Source: Theristus sp. LFF4_11 (Eukaryota; Nematoda; Chromadorea; Monhysterida; Xyalidae). Taken from it: 64,000 nucleotides of DNA. The translations under genes were made by a program, and so were the position numbers. The notes beneath the pieces were generated by a model. The model saw only the letters and a program-made list of their open reading frames with translations, did no database searches and was not told where the DNA came from. Location of the stretch: the NCBI GenBank assembly GCA_030248135.1, contig JASANC010003250.1, positions 1 to 64,000 of the forward strand, given 5' to 3'. Shown piece after piece: positions 22,101 to 35,685 of the stretch. How positions within the stretch are numbered: position 1 is the stretch's first letter; each line of letters begins with the position of its first letter.

Positions 22101-24938
22101 CACACGGTCGCACGGGTGCCGTACGCAGTTGGCTTTGCTGAACACTGCCTTCCTAGACACTCACCTCGCAGGCCATGGGACGAATCTCCGTGGCGTTGCG
22201 TCCGTCCACGCGCCGACCGCCAGACAGAATGATCGATCTGAACACAACGAACGGACAACAGTTCAACACGTGCTCTCATTTTGCACAAAAACAAACCTAA
22301 AAACAGAGACGCGCCTGTACGTTTGCTTGACCACTTGTGCGAACGCAGATCGCAGCAGCTTTTGGTCTGACGACAGCGCCGCGGGGTCATCGGAGTTGGC
22401 CGAAACGAGCAGCTCATCTTGAATGGCCTTCATTGCTTCGCCGAATGATCTGGAGTGCATCAAATGGTATCGGCTCATTGTGAGACTGTGAGTGTAGTTG
22501 GTAATCCCTAGCGTCAACAACCGTGAGTTCGAGCTGCGCCACGCACCGTTTGTCATAATTGTGATTCGACAGCAACGCACGCACACGCTCGCCGCAAGTT
22601 CGTTCAACGTGCGCAGTGACATCGGCCGGGGCTGATGCACTCGTGTACTGCAGAAATACAGTTGCAAATAGTGTTGTTAAGTAAAGCGAAGATTAATTTG
22701 AGTTTGACACAGCTTACTTTTTGACTTTTGCAAAATGCAATTATCATTGTCAAATATCTCAGCAAAATTTTCGAAAATTTCCGACGGTAAAAACCGGCCT
22801 TCATTTTTGCAAAAAAAACATTTTTTTCCAAAAAATACCGGTTTTATTGCCCATGCCAACTCTAACTAATATGGCACTATAAATAGGCTGATCAGAAATG
22901 CATTCAAATTCGGCTGCTTGCTTGGTTTCAAACAGAACAAGCAACAACGGACACAAATGCAACTAACGCGGCATAGCGGGAGGAAAAGCCAGCAGACAAA
23001 AACAATGCAAAATCAAAAAGCGACGCAGCACCGACCGGCAGTTTGTGTTTTGCAGCGTCGCTGCGCACGCGCTCCATGGCGTCGCAGATGCGTGCCACGT
23101 GCTGCAGACCGCTGTGCACCGCAGCACTCAGCTCGTCCGCAGTCACCTGGCTCGCCTGCATCTCCAGCATCAGTACGCGTTGCTGAGGCATGCCAGCCAG
23201 CAGCAGCTGCATTCGACGCTCACTCATGGGCACCAGCGACTCGCTCGGATTCACAATCAGCTGCAACACAGACGGACTGCGCAGTCAACAACACCCGAGG
23301 CCAAAACAACACTTTGCAGATATTTATAAACTTAACACTGTCAAGTCAATATACACAATTTCTGTGCAACCAGTTGATTGATATGCTGCATTTGAATGGT
23401 GCATGTTGATCATGTGTGTATAGAAACGTGATCATGACTGGAGAAACAACACGATTTCATGTGCGTTTAAGAATGAAACGGGAATGGAAAACGGAAACGG
23501 AAGAGTGAGCCACAGGTGCAGTGTTGCGATGAGTCTACGAACCTGGCGATCGTGCGTCAGCGCCAGTCTAACTGCGGCCGCAGGTCCGTGCCATGGGATG
23601 TCGGACACAGCGAGCGCCAGCGCAGCCCCGTTCACACAGAGCACGTCCGCTTCATTGACACCGTCCACCGCCAGCACGTTGCACACGATCTGCAGTACAG
23701 TGCTGCTTGGCATTTTAGGCAGTTGGGATGTCGCGGTTTTGGGTAAATGGGATTTTATTGTTGTTTATCAAAAGAACAAGTTTACCACTTTTTATTTCAC
23801 TATTTCAACTGAAACAATTTTTTGAAACGGAAAATCTGTCTCAGATTGCCAAAACATTTTGTGTGCGTGCGGTACCTCTGTTGATTATATTCTTATGTGT
23901 TTTTAAGCTACGTTTTGTTACTCAATTTGTTTGGGTGCAGAAGGATGAGCAAAACAAATGGCCTTTTCCACCGTGCCACCTGTGTCTCATGGGCGAAATC
24001 GGCCGGAAACAACGGTCGAATGGCTCGATCGATCATCCTTGATGTCAGTATTTCCTGATCGCTCGGTCCGAGTTCACGACGATAAAAATTGGACGGGATA
24101 CGCCCGGCAGCGGCGGCCTTCTGGCGATAGTCGACCACCAACGGAGCCCCGCCGTCAGCGGCGAACGGATGCGACTCACGGTCGGACACGGCGGTCACCA
24201 GTGCCTGCAGTATTCGCACCAGAATTGCACTTGTTTGTATTGCCTGATAATCACGCACCCACTGATCGAATTCAATTGTTTTTTGCAACATACAAACACA
24301 CAGGCACGATCTTTTAGTTTGGTCACGAGACTATGCGCGCCTTGATAGATAAACAGTTTCATACATGACGTGGGAATTTGAAATCGGCAAAATGATCCGA
24401 GTCCCCTCTAAATAGGGCCGATTTTGAATTGTCACATGAACATTGAATCTAGTTTCCTCTCCACGTCTGCTCTGAGTCGCAGAACCTAAAACATTGTTAT
24501 TACGATGATCAGCGAAGGTGTGGAGTTATAGACAAACCAGCTAATTGGGTGATTTTGAGCTAAGCTTACTGACTGGTCCAATGAGCTCGATGCAGCCAAT
24601 TACCGTGCTAGATTCACATGCCAACATCCACACTGCACATGCACGATGCACACGACACATGCAAAACACAGTTTGACCGCCCGCAAGCAAACAACCGTGT
24701 AACAATGACAGCGACTCACAGTTGTGCCACCTAGTGTCACCAATGTTGATCCATCTGCGATTCGCGCCACCCTGCCAACCTCGAAGCACATTTCTTCCGA
24801 GCCGAGTTGCACTGAATGCTTTATTGAACTGGACGCACGTTTGCAACACCTGTTGCTTGTGGACAGAGCTGCAGTGCACTGTCTGTTCCGGGGCAGCCGC
24901 GATTTAACGCACGGACATCGGAGCAATGAGCGACGCAT
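19101..24938 (-). CDS. PNPT1: Polyribonucleotide nucleotidyltransferase 1, mitochondrial (PNPase)
   Basis: PNPase is a trimeric 3'-5' phosphorolytic exoribonuclease of the mitochondrial intermembrane space and matrix. The start at 24938 ([20 protein letters not shown]) is Arg-rich, as expected for a mitochondrial presequence. The first RNase-PH domain reads [20 protein letters not shown], then [20 protein letters not shown] and [11 protein letters not shown]. An all-alpha linker follows near 23100-23270 and 22330-22440. The second RNase-PH domain has [18 protein letters not shown] (22200), [30 protein letters not shown] and the active-site block [20 protein letters not shown] with its paired Asp residues (near 20430). 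KH ([19 protein letters not shown], 19790) and S1 ([20 protein letters not shown], 19590) domains end the protein, which finishes HAARETKTR. About 13 exons. The domain order is complete and no catalytic residue is visibly lost. Confidence 0.95.
19271..19363. repeat. MITE family 2 palindrome in PNPT1 intron
   Basis: AAGGGGCATTCATGAAGCAG at the left and its complement CTGCTTCATGAATGCCGCTT at the right; the arms meet around TTTTAACACAGC. One of seven copies. Confidence 0.8.
20600..21075. repeat. MITE family 4 composite carrying a tRNA-like block, in PNPT1 intron
   Basis: Outer ends GGCCCGTTTG and AATAAACGGGCC are complementary. The right part repeats the CGT-rich core of the copy at 9690 (AACGGTAGTATGCAATAACA, GCGCATACGTCAGG). 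Inside, about 20866-20962 reads as a tRNA-like sequence on the minus strand. Confidence 0.5.
20866..20962 (-). other. tRNA-like sequence, not a canonical tRNA
   Basis: The minus strand has an A-box match TGGCTGAGTGG and a B-box GGTTCGAATCC, and the ends GGGGC...GCCCC can pair. The stem extends far past the normal 7-bp acceptor and the anticodon arm does not close as a clean 5-bp stem with a 7-base loop. This fits a tRNA-derived repeat with Pol III promoter boxes. Confidence 0.5.
24307..24490. repeat. MITE family 1 copy in PNPT1 intron
   Basis: TTTTAGTTTGGTCACGAGAC at the left and TGAGTCGCAGAACCTAAAAC at the right, with the shared body words GACGTGGGAATTTGAAAT and GATTTTGAATTGTCACAT. Confidence 0.75.
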
Positions 24939-25072
24939 GTTTGGAAGCAAACCAGTGCTGTTTTTTTACAATTTAAGTGCGTCGAAAATTAAATTATCAA
25001 AACACGAAGTACGGTTTGTTTCGGCTGACAAATATATAACTAGAAAATATTGGACCGAGTTGTGGGTGGATT

Positions 25073-25078
25073 TTATTT
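25073..25078 (-). terminator. Possible poly(A) signal of COPS9
   Basis: AATAAA on the minus strand, 107 bases after the COPS9 stop. Confidence 0.35.
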
Positions 25079-25184
25079 TACGTTTACAGTGTATATGCAC
25101 ATTCAAATACACCCAAATTCACATTTACATATCGATGCAAATAATAGCATCAATGCAATATTGTTAATCACAAAAACTTTTGCA

Positions 25185-25475
25185 TCAAGACGACGCCTGC
25201 GCTTCGTCATCATCAAAGATGTCACCGAAATCTGCGACAAAACCACGTTTCATTGTGACCATTTTAAAATGAATTTCAGATAAAAAAACCTATCATCAGT
25301 ACCCACCGTTGTAAAAATCCTGATGCACCTGACGCTCGTTCTGGTTCGACTCGATCAGCAGCCCGGCGCTGCCCTGGAGATGACGAAGGGACAACAAAAT
25401 GAAAAGTCCAACCCAATGGAGCTTAGTACTTTGCTCGTGGCAAGGGCACTCACCCGCGGGACGCTCAGCGTCCAT
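25185..25475 (-). CDS. COPS9: COP9 signalosome complex subunit 9
   Basis: A 44-residue, three-exon gene. Exon 1 (25475-25454) is MDAERPA plus one base, with a GTGAGT donor. Exon 2 follows CATCTCCAG and reads GSAGLLIESNQNERQVHQDF, ending in YN plus one base. Exon 3 follows GTCGCAG (to 25185) and reads FGDIFDDDEAQASS. All phases join exactly. The order GS.GLL....NE..VH.DF.NDF.D.FDDD is the signature of CSN9 (MYEOV2/CSNAP), the small acidic subunit that docks in the COP9 signalosome through its Phe/Asp tail. The signalosome removes NEDD8 from cullins and so controls SCF ligases; two F-box genes lie further right in this window. Too short for ordinary ORF calling. Confidence 0.9.
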
Positions 25476-25515
25476 TTACCCTTGCCTTTTTTACCTTTCA
25501 CCTATTTATTGTGGA

Positions 25516-25739
25516 CTTATTCAAACGTGTCCTGACTAAAAATATATAAAATGACGCCATTTGCTTTAAAAACGCCCGTTTGTCAAAGTACAGGCACTAA
25601 AATGTCAGTTTCATGTGACTGATTCGACATTCACCATTTATTTACGGGAGGAAATCGGCTAAACGGAAAGTCTGGTATGCTTTGAACGGCAAGCGCATGT
25701 TTGGCGGCACATGACGTCATTTCAGTGGGACACGTTTAA
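25516..25739. repeat. MITE family 6 (ends CAAACGTGTCC / GGGACACGTTT)
   Basis: Inverted ends CAAACGTGTCC and GGGACACGTTT enclose a body that is nearly identical to 62000-62217, including GCGCATGTTTGGCGGCACAT and TGACTGATTCGACATTCAC. It lies directly upstream of COPS9. Confidence 0.75.
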
Positions 25740-25770
25740 AAAAATAGGTCATACTTTTTTAACCATTTGC

Positions 25771-25948
25771 CTACAGTTCCATGGCTTCACTCAGAGTTCC
25801 TAACTTGACTACAAAGTTTCTTCTAAACTTGAAGGAGTCGATGAGCTACAAATCAAAAAGCCACAGTTGCTTCCATTTAACGTTCCATGCCCGTTACCTC
25901 ATCAATTTCCATAAGCACTGCTGAATCATCTTCATTTTCGTTGTCCAT
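25771..25948 (-). CDS. Possible 41-residue acidic protein, two exons
   Basis: Exon 1 (25948-25898) encodes MDNENEDDSAVLMEIDE and ends at a GTAACG donor in phase 0. Exon 2 follows GATTTGTAG (25845-25771) and encodes LIDSFKFRRNFVVKLGTLSE then AMEL and a stop. The composition is gene-like (acidic start, amphipathic helix), but the frame is short and I recognise no family. It lies 296 bases upstream of COPS9 on the same strand with MITE family 6 between them. It could be chance or part of a longer gene. Confidence 0.3.
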
Positions 25949-26484
25949 GAAATGACCGTTTGGGTACATCACTCTCTACACCGTGATTGTCACTCGCAAA
26001 TGTAAAAACGTTCAAATCGCGAATGCAACTGTTCTTCTGGTGCAAAGCATTTGAAAAATACGGTTGACAAAAAAACGTTTCCAACAGTGATAGAAAAGAC
26101 AGTCGGTTGGGCTTCAATCCACGACTTTTGTAAGATTGAACAGTTTACAAATGGTCTTTCACCTCCAACGCAGTATCAGAGATTGACACAAATACATGTA
26201 TGTTTTATTCACAACGTAAACACAGCAAATAAAATTTAAAAAAAGTTCAAATTGCAAGAACACAGAATTTTGAAAAAAACCAATCACGAGAGTTTTACTA
26301 GAACAAGAACGAGACCACGGTAACAATGCAGGCTAAGCAATCACTATTCAGCAACAAAAAACGTTGAAAAGCGTACTCAGTCAAAAAATTACAAAAAAAA
26401 TACAAAAAACAAAACAAAAAGAACCCAAAACACGCTCTGATTCCCATTCAGCTCTGCGTTTGCTTTTAGCTGATCTCTTCACCG
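25949..26484. other. Intergenic, A-rich
   Basis: No coding exon recognised. Contains A-rich tracts near 26390-26430. Confidence 0.35.
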
Positions 26485-27230
26485 CAGGGTTTTTTTGACG
26501 CAAAATCGTGCGTCAATGACGAAAAATAATTTGGGCTGACGCAAAAAAATTCGGCCGTTTGCGTCAGCTGACGCAAACAAATTTCGAGGACGTCATGAGG
26601 CCATTTTTGGGTTATTTATGCACTGATTGAAAATTTTTCCGCGCCTTCGGCGCAGACCACGGACTTCTCATAATTTTGTCTGACAATGCCGATCATGCAA
26701 ATGTGATGAATTACATGGTCAGCTGATTCATCGTTTGTTTTCAATATTGTTGTTCAGTGTTATGTTGACGGTTCGATGTAACAACACAGTGGCGTATATT
26801 GTTGATTTGACCGTTTCTAGGTTCACCTAGCTTCTATCCTGAGCTAGCTTCCACCTAGCTGCACCTTTTGTTCGCTCCGTCCTGTGTCTAATCTGAACTG
26901 AACAAGTCTGAACAGGTGTCGTCATAGAAGCTCTACAGATCTAAAAATCAAGTCTAGAAACTGAACAGCCATTACAAAAAGTCTAGGCCCCGTAAAGCTT
27001 TGTTTCTGCGCAGCAGGGGTTGTCAAATGCCAAAATCACCTTGTTGTTTGACCACAGGCGTCAAAAACGATACTGTTAGTGATGAATGGCGCAAAAAATT
27101 TTTCTTCTTTATCGTTATTTGTTCAATTTAGACTGGTATCATTTTGACGCAAGAAAATTTGTGCTGACGCAAAATTTTTCGACCGTTTGCGTCAATTGAC
27201 GCAAGAAAAACTTGACGAAAAAAAACCCTG
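26485..27230. mobile_element. Non-autonomous hAT-like element with 8-bp target duplication
   Basis: The 746-bp segment begins CAGGGTTTTTTTGACG and ends in the near-complement, CTTGACGAAAAAAAACCCTG. The same 8 bases, CTTCACCG, flank it at 26477-26484 and 27231-27238. Ends of the form CAGGG...CCCTG with an 8-bp duplication define hAT-type insertions. Sub-terminal TTTGCGTCA(G/A)TTGACGC words repeat at both ends and may be transposase-binding sites. No transposase frame is seen. Confidence 0.88.
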
Positions 27231-27238
27231 CTTCACCG

Positions 27239-28072
27239 TATCTTCATTTTTCAATTTCACAAACAAGATTGCCAAAAACGCAAAGTAACTTTCGAACATA
27301 TTAAAAGAGGAAATAATCCAAAGGAATGAGCGAAGAACACCACAAATAAACTGATTGACCCAAAAACTGAAAAAAAAACGATAATCACTGCGCGATAAAC
27401 ATTCGAAAACCCGCATCGAGTTGACACACGGCCCCAAACAACTTTCCAATTCCTGGCGTCAAAATAATCTTCCCAAAAAATACATCGACGGCTGACTGAA
27501 CCAGCCCGCCTTCATTTAAACCTCACCAGGTTACTTCAAAAAAGGTAACACATTCTACCAAAACATATTGCTTAGTAAAAATCAACTAGCGCTGTTATTT
27601 AGGACTTATTAAAATTAAAATTGTAATCAATTCTTGGATTAAATTAGGGGATAATTAATATTTAACGACATGTAAAACACCCTGACTGACATAAATTGAA
27701 ACAGGTGGATGATCATGGGAAAGACAATGAATAAACTGGCGAGAGCAAAGGACAAAGAACTGTGACAACAACAAGCGTATCAAGCATGCGTTGCCTTTGC
27801 ATTCGCCAGCAATCGTAATTAATCCGCCGTTAAAAAACACAGGACATCTATCTAACGAGAGAAACATTCAATTTAAAAATTGTGTTCGAGTGTTTTAGAA
27901 AACTGGTATGGGGGTAAAGTGACTGACATAAATAATCGTTGGTCAAGCGGTCGATCGACACTTCTGAATAAGACCAATCGGCTAACAGTGTCATTTTCGT
28001 GAATTGCGTTTGCAAAGCGATTCAATTCTGCATAGACCTATCGACCAACAATCACACACAAAAAACGCTCGG
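27239..28072. other. Intergenic: LAMP 3' flank
   Basis: A/T-rich with no recognised exon. A minus-strand 46-codon open stretch at about 27390-27530 was considered and not accepted. Confidence 0.35.
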
Positions 28073-31000
28073 TTAAACCGATGAATATCCCTGGCGTTTC
28101 GCGCGCGCACGACCGATCAAATAGGCGACCAGCACGATGATGACCAACGCGGCGAGACACGCGCCGACGATGATCGGCACCAGGTCAGACGTGGCCAGGT
28201 CGGCGTCGCACAGTTGCGCTGCAAGAAAACACACGCTGCATGAACGCTCGGCACAGCAACATGTACAGTATATTTGTTTAAACCTGTGAGTTTTTTGCCA
28301 GCAGAATGCAGAGCCCGCATCAACTGAAATGACGAAGAATTGAACCGGAACTATAGGCTTTATAGAAACATTTGTATGTCGTTGTTCCAACCCGATACAG
28401 TTTCTTCTTTTTTCGCGGGCTCTGTATTTTGCTAAAAAGGTGACAGGTTTAAAAACATATGCTGTACGAACAGGCTAAGATGCATGATTGAAGCAACCGC
28501 AACACAACCAGAACATTGAATTGTCTTCAAGTAGAAACGATCATCACAGGTTCGCGTGATTGGAGTAAATGCAGAATGGAATATACCAAAGACGAACACT
28601 TTAAGGCAAACTGTTTGAGGTAAGAAAACCATGAACAAACGTGATTTGAATGTGTCCGCGTCTGTGAGCGCCTGCACACGCAGCTGCGCCAACACCAGTG
28701 TGAATTGATCGCTCACTATCACCCGTGTGCTGCCCTTCTCACACTGATACGACTGGCCGATCGGTGTTGAGATTGCGTTCACGGCCGATTCATGAACACC
28801 CTTCGTTTTGCCAGTGGCTGCAATGGAAGCATAGAACTGTGTTTGTGCATGAAAATGTGTGTGGTGCAGCTGTGACATCACTGTTTGCAGCAACCCTCCC
28901 TAAAAATTCCCTCCCTCCCTAGCAACCCTAAACCCACCCTCCTCATGTAAATTTCAGAGTTCCGAACCACTCTATGGAAAAAATCTATAGCTCGAACCTG
29001 TTTGTGCAATTGATTTCATCACGCTAGCAGTACTGTTCCAGATCAAAAAACTCTAAACAACAAAAAAATCACACTGACCACCCGGAAACTTTTGCGCCAC
29101 CGCGGAGTCCTTGTAGTCGTAGTCCAGACGCACTCTGCCGAGCTTGAAATTCTTGTCGTTCTTATCGGGCGAGAACTGCAATGCCAACTTCCAGCTGTTC
29201 CAGAAATCCAGCACTAGCACGTCAGAGTCGTTTGCGGACGCCGCACAGCTGCTCGCAGGGTCGACGGTGACGTGCTGGCCAGCAAGCGGGTACGAGTCGG
29301 TCACGTTGTGCGTCTGCGTTTGCATTGCTCACGTTGATGCTGATGCTTGCTTATGATCGCTTATGTTATATTCAATATCAACACTCAAACAACAACGTTC
29401 ATTGAAGCTTCTGCAGAACTGCAGATCAAACAAAACGCGTTCGCCCCACTGACGGTGTTCGCGTGCGGGTCGTCTTTCTCGTAGGTGAGTTTGAGGCTGA
29501 TGGCCGCTTTCATGATGACGCACGTGACCGTGGCGTTGTCGTGCGACTCAGTGACGTTCCAGGTTGCCGCTGTCGCCGGCTCGGGCGTCGTCGTTGGTGG
29601 GGGTGCTGGCGTGGTCGTGTGCGTGTCCTCGGCACACACCAACGCGTCTGCAGCAGCAACAGCTGGTTGGTGTTTGGTTGAATGACATGCAGTCGAACAA
29701 AATACCAACTCTAAATTACATAGGCAGTCCGCTGATTGGTTGGTGATCACGTGATGCATGCTTTTCTGCGGAGGCATGGTTGTGGAGGCGCAGTATGGTT
29801 TGCATGGCGTGGTCACCAGCCAATCAGCGAAGTGCCTATAATTTAGAGTTCGACTGCATCTGAAGCAAACCGACCCACCCACAAAAATACTTCACATTGT
29901 CAGAATTATGGTCATCATGCACCAAGACACAACCCGTTTTTCGTTTTTTTTCTAAGTTTTTCTAACTCGCCTTTATAAGTTTCCATCGCGAGGTGCTGCA
30001 AACCCTTTTGTGTTACCTGATATCTGCAAACCCTGATTACCTTTCGTGTAGTCAGTGCCGAAGGCCACAATTTTCGAGCGGGTCATCTGCAACTGAGCGC
30101 TGGTGTTGTTGGCCCACGTTTCGTTCGCTGTGTCCGCAGTAAAATGCAAAGCGCTCGAGCAGAAGAATGATTTTCCATCTTTCACGACCGCCCGGTTGAT
30201 GGGAAACGTGAACTCGTAGATAGAGCCTGCAATAATTCGCAGAATAGCAGTGCTAGTTTTGACAGAATTCTTCTTTTTACGTTTTCTGACGAACGGAAAT
30301 TTTCAATGTTTTTTTCCAATTCCGACATTGGCATTTGCGCTCAGCTGTCCGCACCCCTGCTTGCCCACTTGAGTTCGGTAAGTTCGGGGTTTGAAACAGG
30401 TAGGCGGAACTTTTTTAGAATGAAGATTCTCAGTTTCATCAATTACGCGAACACAAACGAGCACCACGTAACTGTGGACAACGACGCAGCTCCTACACAG
30501 CGTCCACGCACGGCCGAAACTGCTCGGTCGGCCAAATTGCGTCACTCCCTATTCCGTCCCGGGCCATGAACAACAACAACAACAGCACCACCCAACTGAC
30601 CGTAATCTTTCGCTCGGTCACTGAACTGAAACGGCTTATCGTTGAGCACGGGCACACTCAGCTGAGCGTGCGTGAGCGTCACCCCGCCAGAGGCGTCCTT
30701 CTCAAAGTACAGTGCAAACGTGGCCCTGTCGCCGGCGCTGTCCGCCCATCTGATGATCGTCTCCAAATGGTTGGCGTCCGTTTGCTGTGCACTCTGCGTC
30801 AGCCCATCGTTGGTGATCTCGACACTGGTGGTGCTCTGAACAAAGATCATAATCATCACTTAGAACGAACAAGCAACACTGCCCCGGCAGAAACGTGCAC
30901 ACGAGATGTCGAGTGTGAAGCGTGCAACAATTGCAACACCCAAACCACCGCAAGTCAGGCAACATTGTTCGCCCAATGCATTTCTGCGCAACACCTACAG

Positions 31001-31603
31001 TCGAACTCTAAATTATAGAGAATCAGCTGATTGGTTACTGGTCACGTGTTGCATACTTTCTGTACAAAAATCGATTCCGCTTCTACAGCAATTTCTGTAC
31101 AGAAAATATGCATCACGTGATCAGCAACAATCAGTTTATTGCCTATAATCTAGAGTTCCACTACTGTGGTGATCGTGCGCCAAACAAACGCATTGTTGCA
31201 CTCACAGTTTTGCCGTCAGTTTTCAGGGGGTACGTGACGCGAAACGTGAAGCGGGACTGCACTTTGGCGACCACCGTGCTGCCGACGGAGAACGTAAAGT
31301 CCACCGGGTGGTTCTCGATTTGAGCGGCTGCTGGAAAACAAACCAAAAAAATCACAGCGAATAAACCCAGATCCCAACGTTTCAGTGTTTCAGGGTTCTG
31401 TGCTGAAGTGTCACGGAATAATGTCCATGGGATCAACATGAAACATTGAAGTTTCGCCAATTCTTTGAAAGAAATAACTGGTGCAAAACTTTTGACGACT
31501 CTTGACAATCAAATCGAATCGATACTCACAAAGCAAAATGGCCCATCAAACAAAACTCACCAACGCCCATCAAAAAGGTAGCAAGCAGCAATTGTTTCAT
31601 CAT
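28073..31603 (-). CDS. LAMP-family lysosome-associated membrane glycoprotein
   Basis: A type I membrane protein of late endosomes and lysosomes. The start at 31603 gives a signal peptide, [18 protein letters not shown], spanning a small first exon and joined in phase 1 after GTTTTCCAG. Lumenal exons follow: [20 protein letters not shown] (31320), a segment with [20 protein letters not shown] (30700), and [20 protein letters not shown] (30200). Then come a Thr/Pro hinge ([16 protein letters not shown], 29620) and a second lumenal domain with [20 protein letters not shown] (29210) and [19 protein letters not shown] (28690). The last exon has the membrane span [20 protein letters not shown] and a short basic tail ending GYSSV. 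The two-domain plan with a Pro hinge and a terminal GYxx-hydrophobic sorting signal is that of LAMP1/2. The tail ends in Val where vertebrate LAMPs have Ile or Phe. Confidence 0.87.
29690..29856. repeat. MITE family 3 in LAMP intron
   Basis: CAGTCGAAC at the left and GTTCGACTG at the right, with CTAAATTACATAG and CTATAATTTAGAG as the inner repeat. Confidence 0.65.
30998..31164. repeat. MITE family 3 in LAMP intron
   Basis: CAGTCGAACTCTAAATTATA at the left and TATAATCTAGAGTTCCACT at the right, with CAGCTGATTGGTTACTGGTC inside. Confidence 0.7.
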
Positions 31604-32423
31604 GTCGGACTGAGAAACTTTGTTCAATGCTCACCCGAACAAATACGCTGCAGAACAGAAAACGATTTCGCAATCTTTGTTGGACACGCTGAAAAACATC
31701 ATTCGGCTACATTGAAACGTGAAAAACGCCATCCAAAAAAATCAACATTACACACGTAGTGCAAATGGTTTTGGTCGAAAAAAACGGGAAACCATTGTGG
31801 TGGTGACTTTGTGATTCTCAGTCGATTGATAAAAACGCAAGCGTAGCACTGAAAACGTGTTCAGAAGCCAAAAACATGCGCACGTATGTATAAAGTTAGT
31901 AGCAAAACGAATACAAGATAAAATAGCACGATAGTGAAATACAGCATTTCATCAAAATATGCAGCAGCCCGCTTACCAGGCACAAGCTAGCGAATGCAGC
32001 AACAAGCAGCAAAGCTTGGCAATGCAAACTGCGTGAGTCATATTGCGGAAATTTACCCGTTTTTTTCGATACTTTGCTTGGTCATCCAACCGATGACTAA
32101 AACGAAACGAAACTGCAGTTTGCCTGCAATGCAGAGGCCCACTTGTTGCTTACAACGCTTCGCATAATATAAACATTTCATAACTAACATCAACACCGCA
32201 CAGTTTTATTCTGCGTTTCAACAAAAACTCGTGTGCAACAAAAATCGCCGGATTTCTCCAGAATCTGGTCATTACGAGTTCACCCAAAACAACAAACAAA
32301 CCATCCGTCAACAAAACAACAGTGAAATCGCCTAACAGACATTCATGTTTTCGATTTTGCCATACTTTCTTGAAAAAGATTTCTTTTGTGGAAACACCAA
32401 CAACAACTAAAAGTTAAACGATT
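31604..32423. other. Intergenic: LAMP promoter side and RPS5 3' flank
   Basis: No exon recognised. A minus-strand AATAAA at 32205-32210 lies 214 bases after the RPS5 stop and may be its poly(A) signal. Confidence 0.4.
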
Positions 32424-34467
<2,044 letters not shown>

Positions 34468-34700
34468 TATGATGACTTTCGCGGGTTAACAAAATCTGAG
34501 AAAACACGTGGAGTGGAAGAAAAACACAAGAAATTGTTTTTGTGAATGACACTGTAACATTCATGAGCAAAAAGCCGGTCAAATACAGGGTTCTTTTACT
34601 TGCGCATGTGGCATGCACGCACAGGGTTATTGTTACAGAAAGCAAAAATCGCCATTTTTGTTTTTGTGTTTAAAAAAAAGTTGTGCCAATTCAATCCGCT
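34468..34700. other. Presumed RPS5 promoter region
   Basis: 233 bases upstream of the RPS5 start before the foldback element. No TATA box or other motif is clear. Confidence 0.35.
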
Positions 34701-35685
34701 TTATGATGGATGCCGTTCACATGATTGCATGAAACAGTCATACGTCTGAAATTGGTGCCCACGGGTTACGGTAGCGTAGTTTTGGGTCTTGACCCGAAGT
34801 TGCAGAAAACCTCTTTGTTTCTTGGGAATAACAGTTGAAACCTTTTAGAAACATGCAGCATTTATAACAGAATGTCAAAAACCGGATTCCAAGGATTACG
34901 GTAACTCTGCAGTGGGTCTCGACACGATTTTTTAAAAACGTCCTTTTATTGCCAAGATAAGCTACTAGAATGATGGATGCCGTTCACATGATTGCATGTA
35001 ACAGTCATATGTCGGAAGTTTGGTCCCACGGGTTACGGTAGCGGTAGTTTTGGGTCTTGACACGAAGTTGCTGAAAACCACTTTGTTTCTTGTGAATAAC
35101 AGTTGAAACCTTTTAGAAACATGCAACGGAACTCAGAAAACACTCGGCTGTCCCATTCAGCGACGTTCAGCAAACGGCGGCTACGAAATTGGCATGTGCT
35201 GTATAGCTACTCTCAGGGTGACATCGCCACTTTTACTACATGTACAAACGCAGCTAATGTTACACAACATTTTTGCTTGAGAAGACATTTGTTCGCGACC
35301 CTTCGAGTCACTTGCTGCATTCGTTACCGGGTTTCATTGGCATACTTTCTCATTTTCACGACTGCGATGTCAAAGTTTTCTGTCAACCCACCAATCATGT
35401 GAACGGTATCCATCATTCTAGTAGCTTTTCTTGGCAATAACAGGACGTTTTTAAGCAATCGTGTCGAGATCTACTGCAGAGTTACCGTAATCCTTGAAAT
35501 CCGGTTTTTGACATTCTGTTATAATGCTGCATGTTTCTAAAAGGGTTCAAGTGTTATTCACAAGAAACAAAGTGGTTTTCTGCAACTTCGTGTCAAGACC
35601 CAAAACTGCCGCTACCGTAACCCGTGGGCACCAATTTCAGACGTATGACTGTTTCATGCAATCATGTGAACGGTATCCATCATAA
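34701..35685. mobile_element. Nested foldback element, about 985 bp
   Basis: The left arm (34701-34972) is the complement of the right arm (about 35419-35685). Both carry GATTACGG or its complement, TTTTGGGTCTTGAC or its complement, and CATGATTGCATG. The end motif ATGATGGATGCCGTTCACAT occurs four times: at 34703 and 34975 on the + strand, and at about 35395 and 35665 on the minus strand. The inner pair bounds a core with a unique centre of about 250 bp (35130-35385). The arms are near-identical, so a single strand could fold almost completely. No transposase frame seen. Confidence 0.8.

Noticed and set aside
21561..22232. 223-codon + strand frame
   Set aside because: Antisense to PNPT1 exons with complete RNase-PH motifs on the minus strand.
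27390..27535. Minus-strand 46-codon open stretch with the plausible string KIILTPGIGKLFGAV
   Set aside because: Short, without an ATG or convincing splice partners, and no family recognised; not beyond chance in this length of sequence.
34701..35685. Possible CRISPR-like or tandem repeat array
   Set aside because: The four motif copies are inverted pairs of a foldback element in a eukaryotic genome, not direct repeats with spacers.
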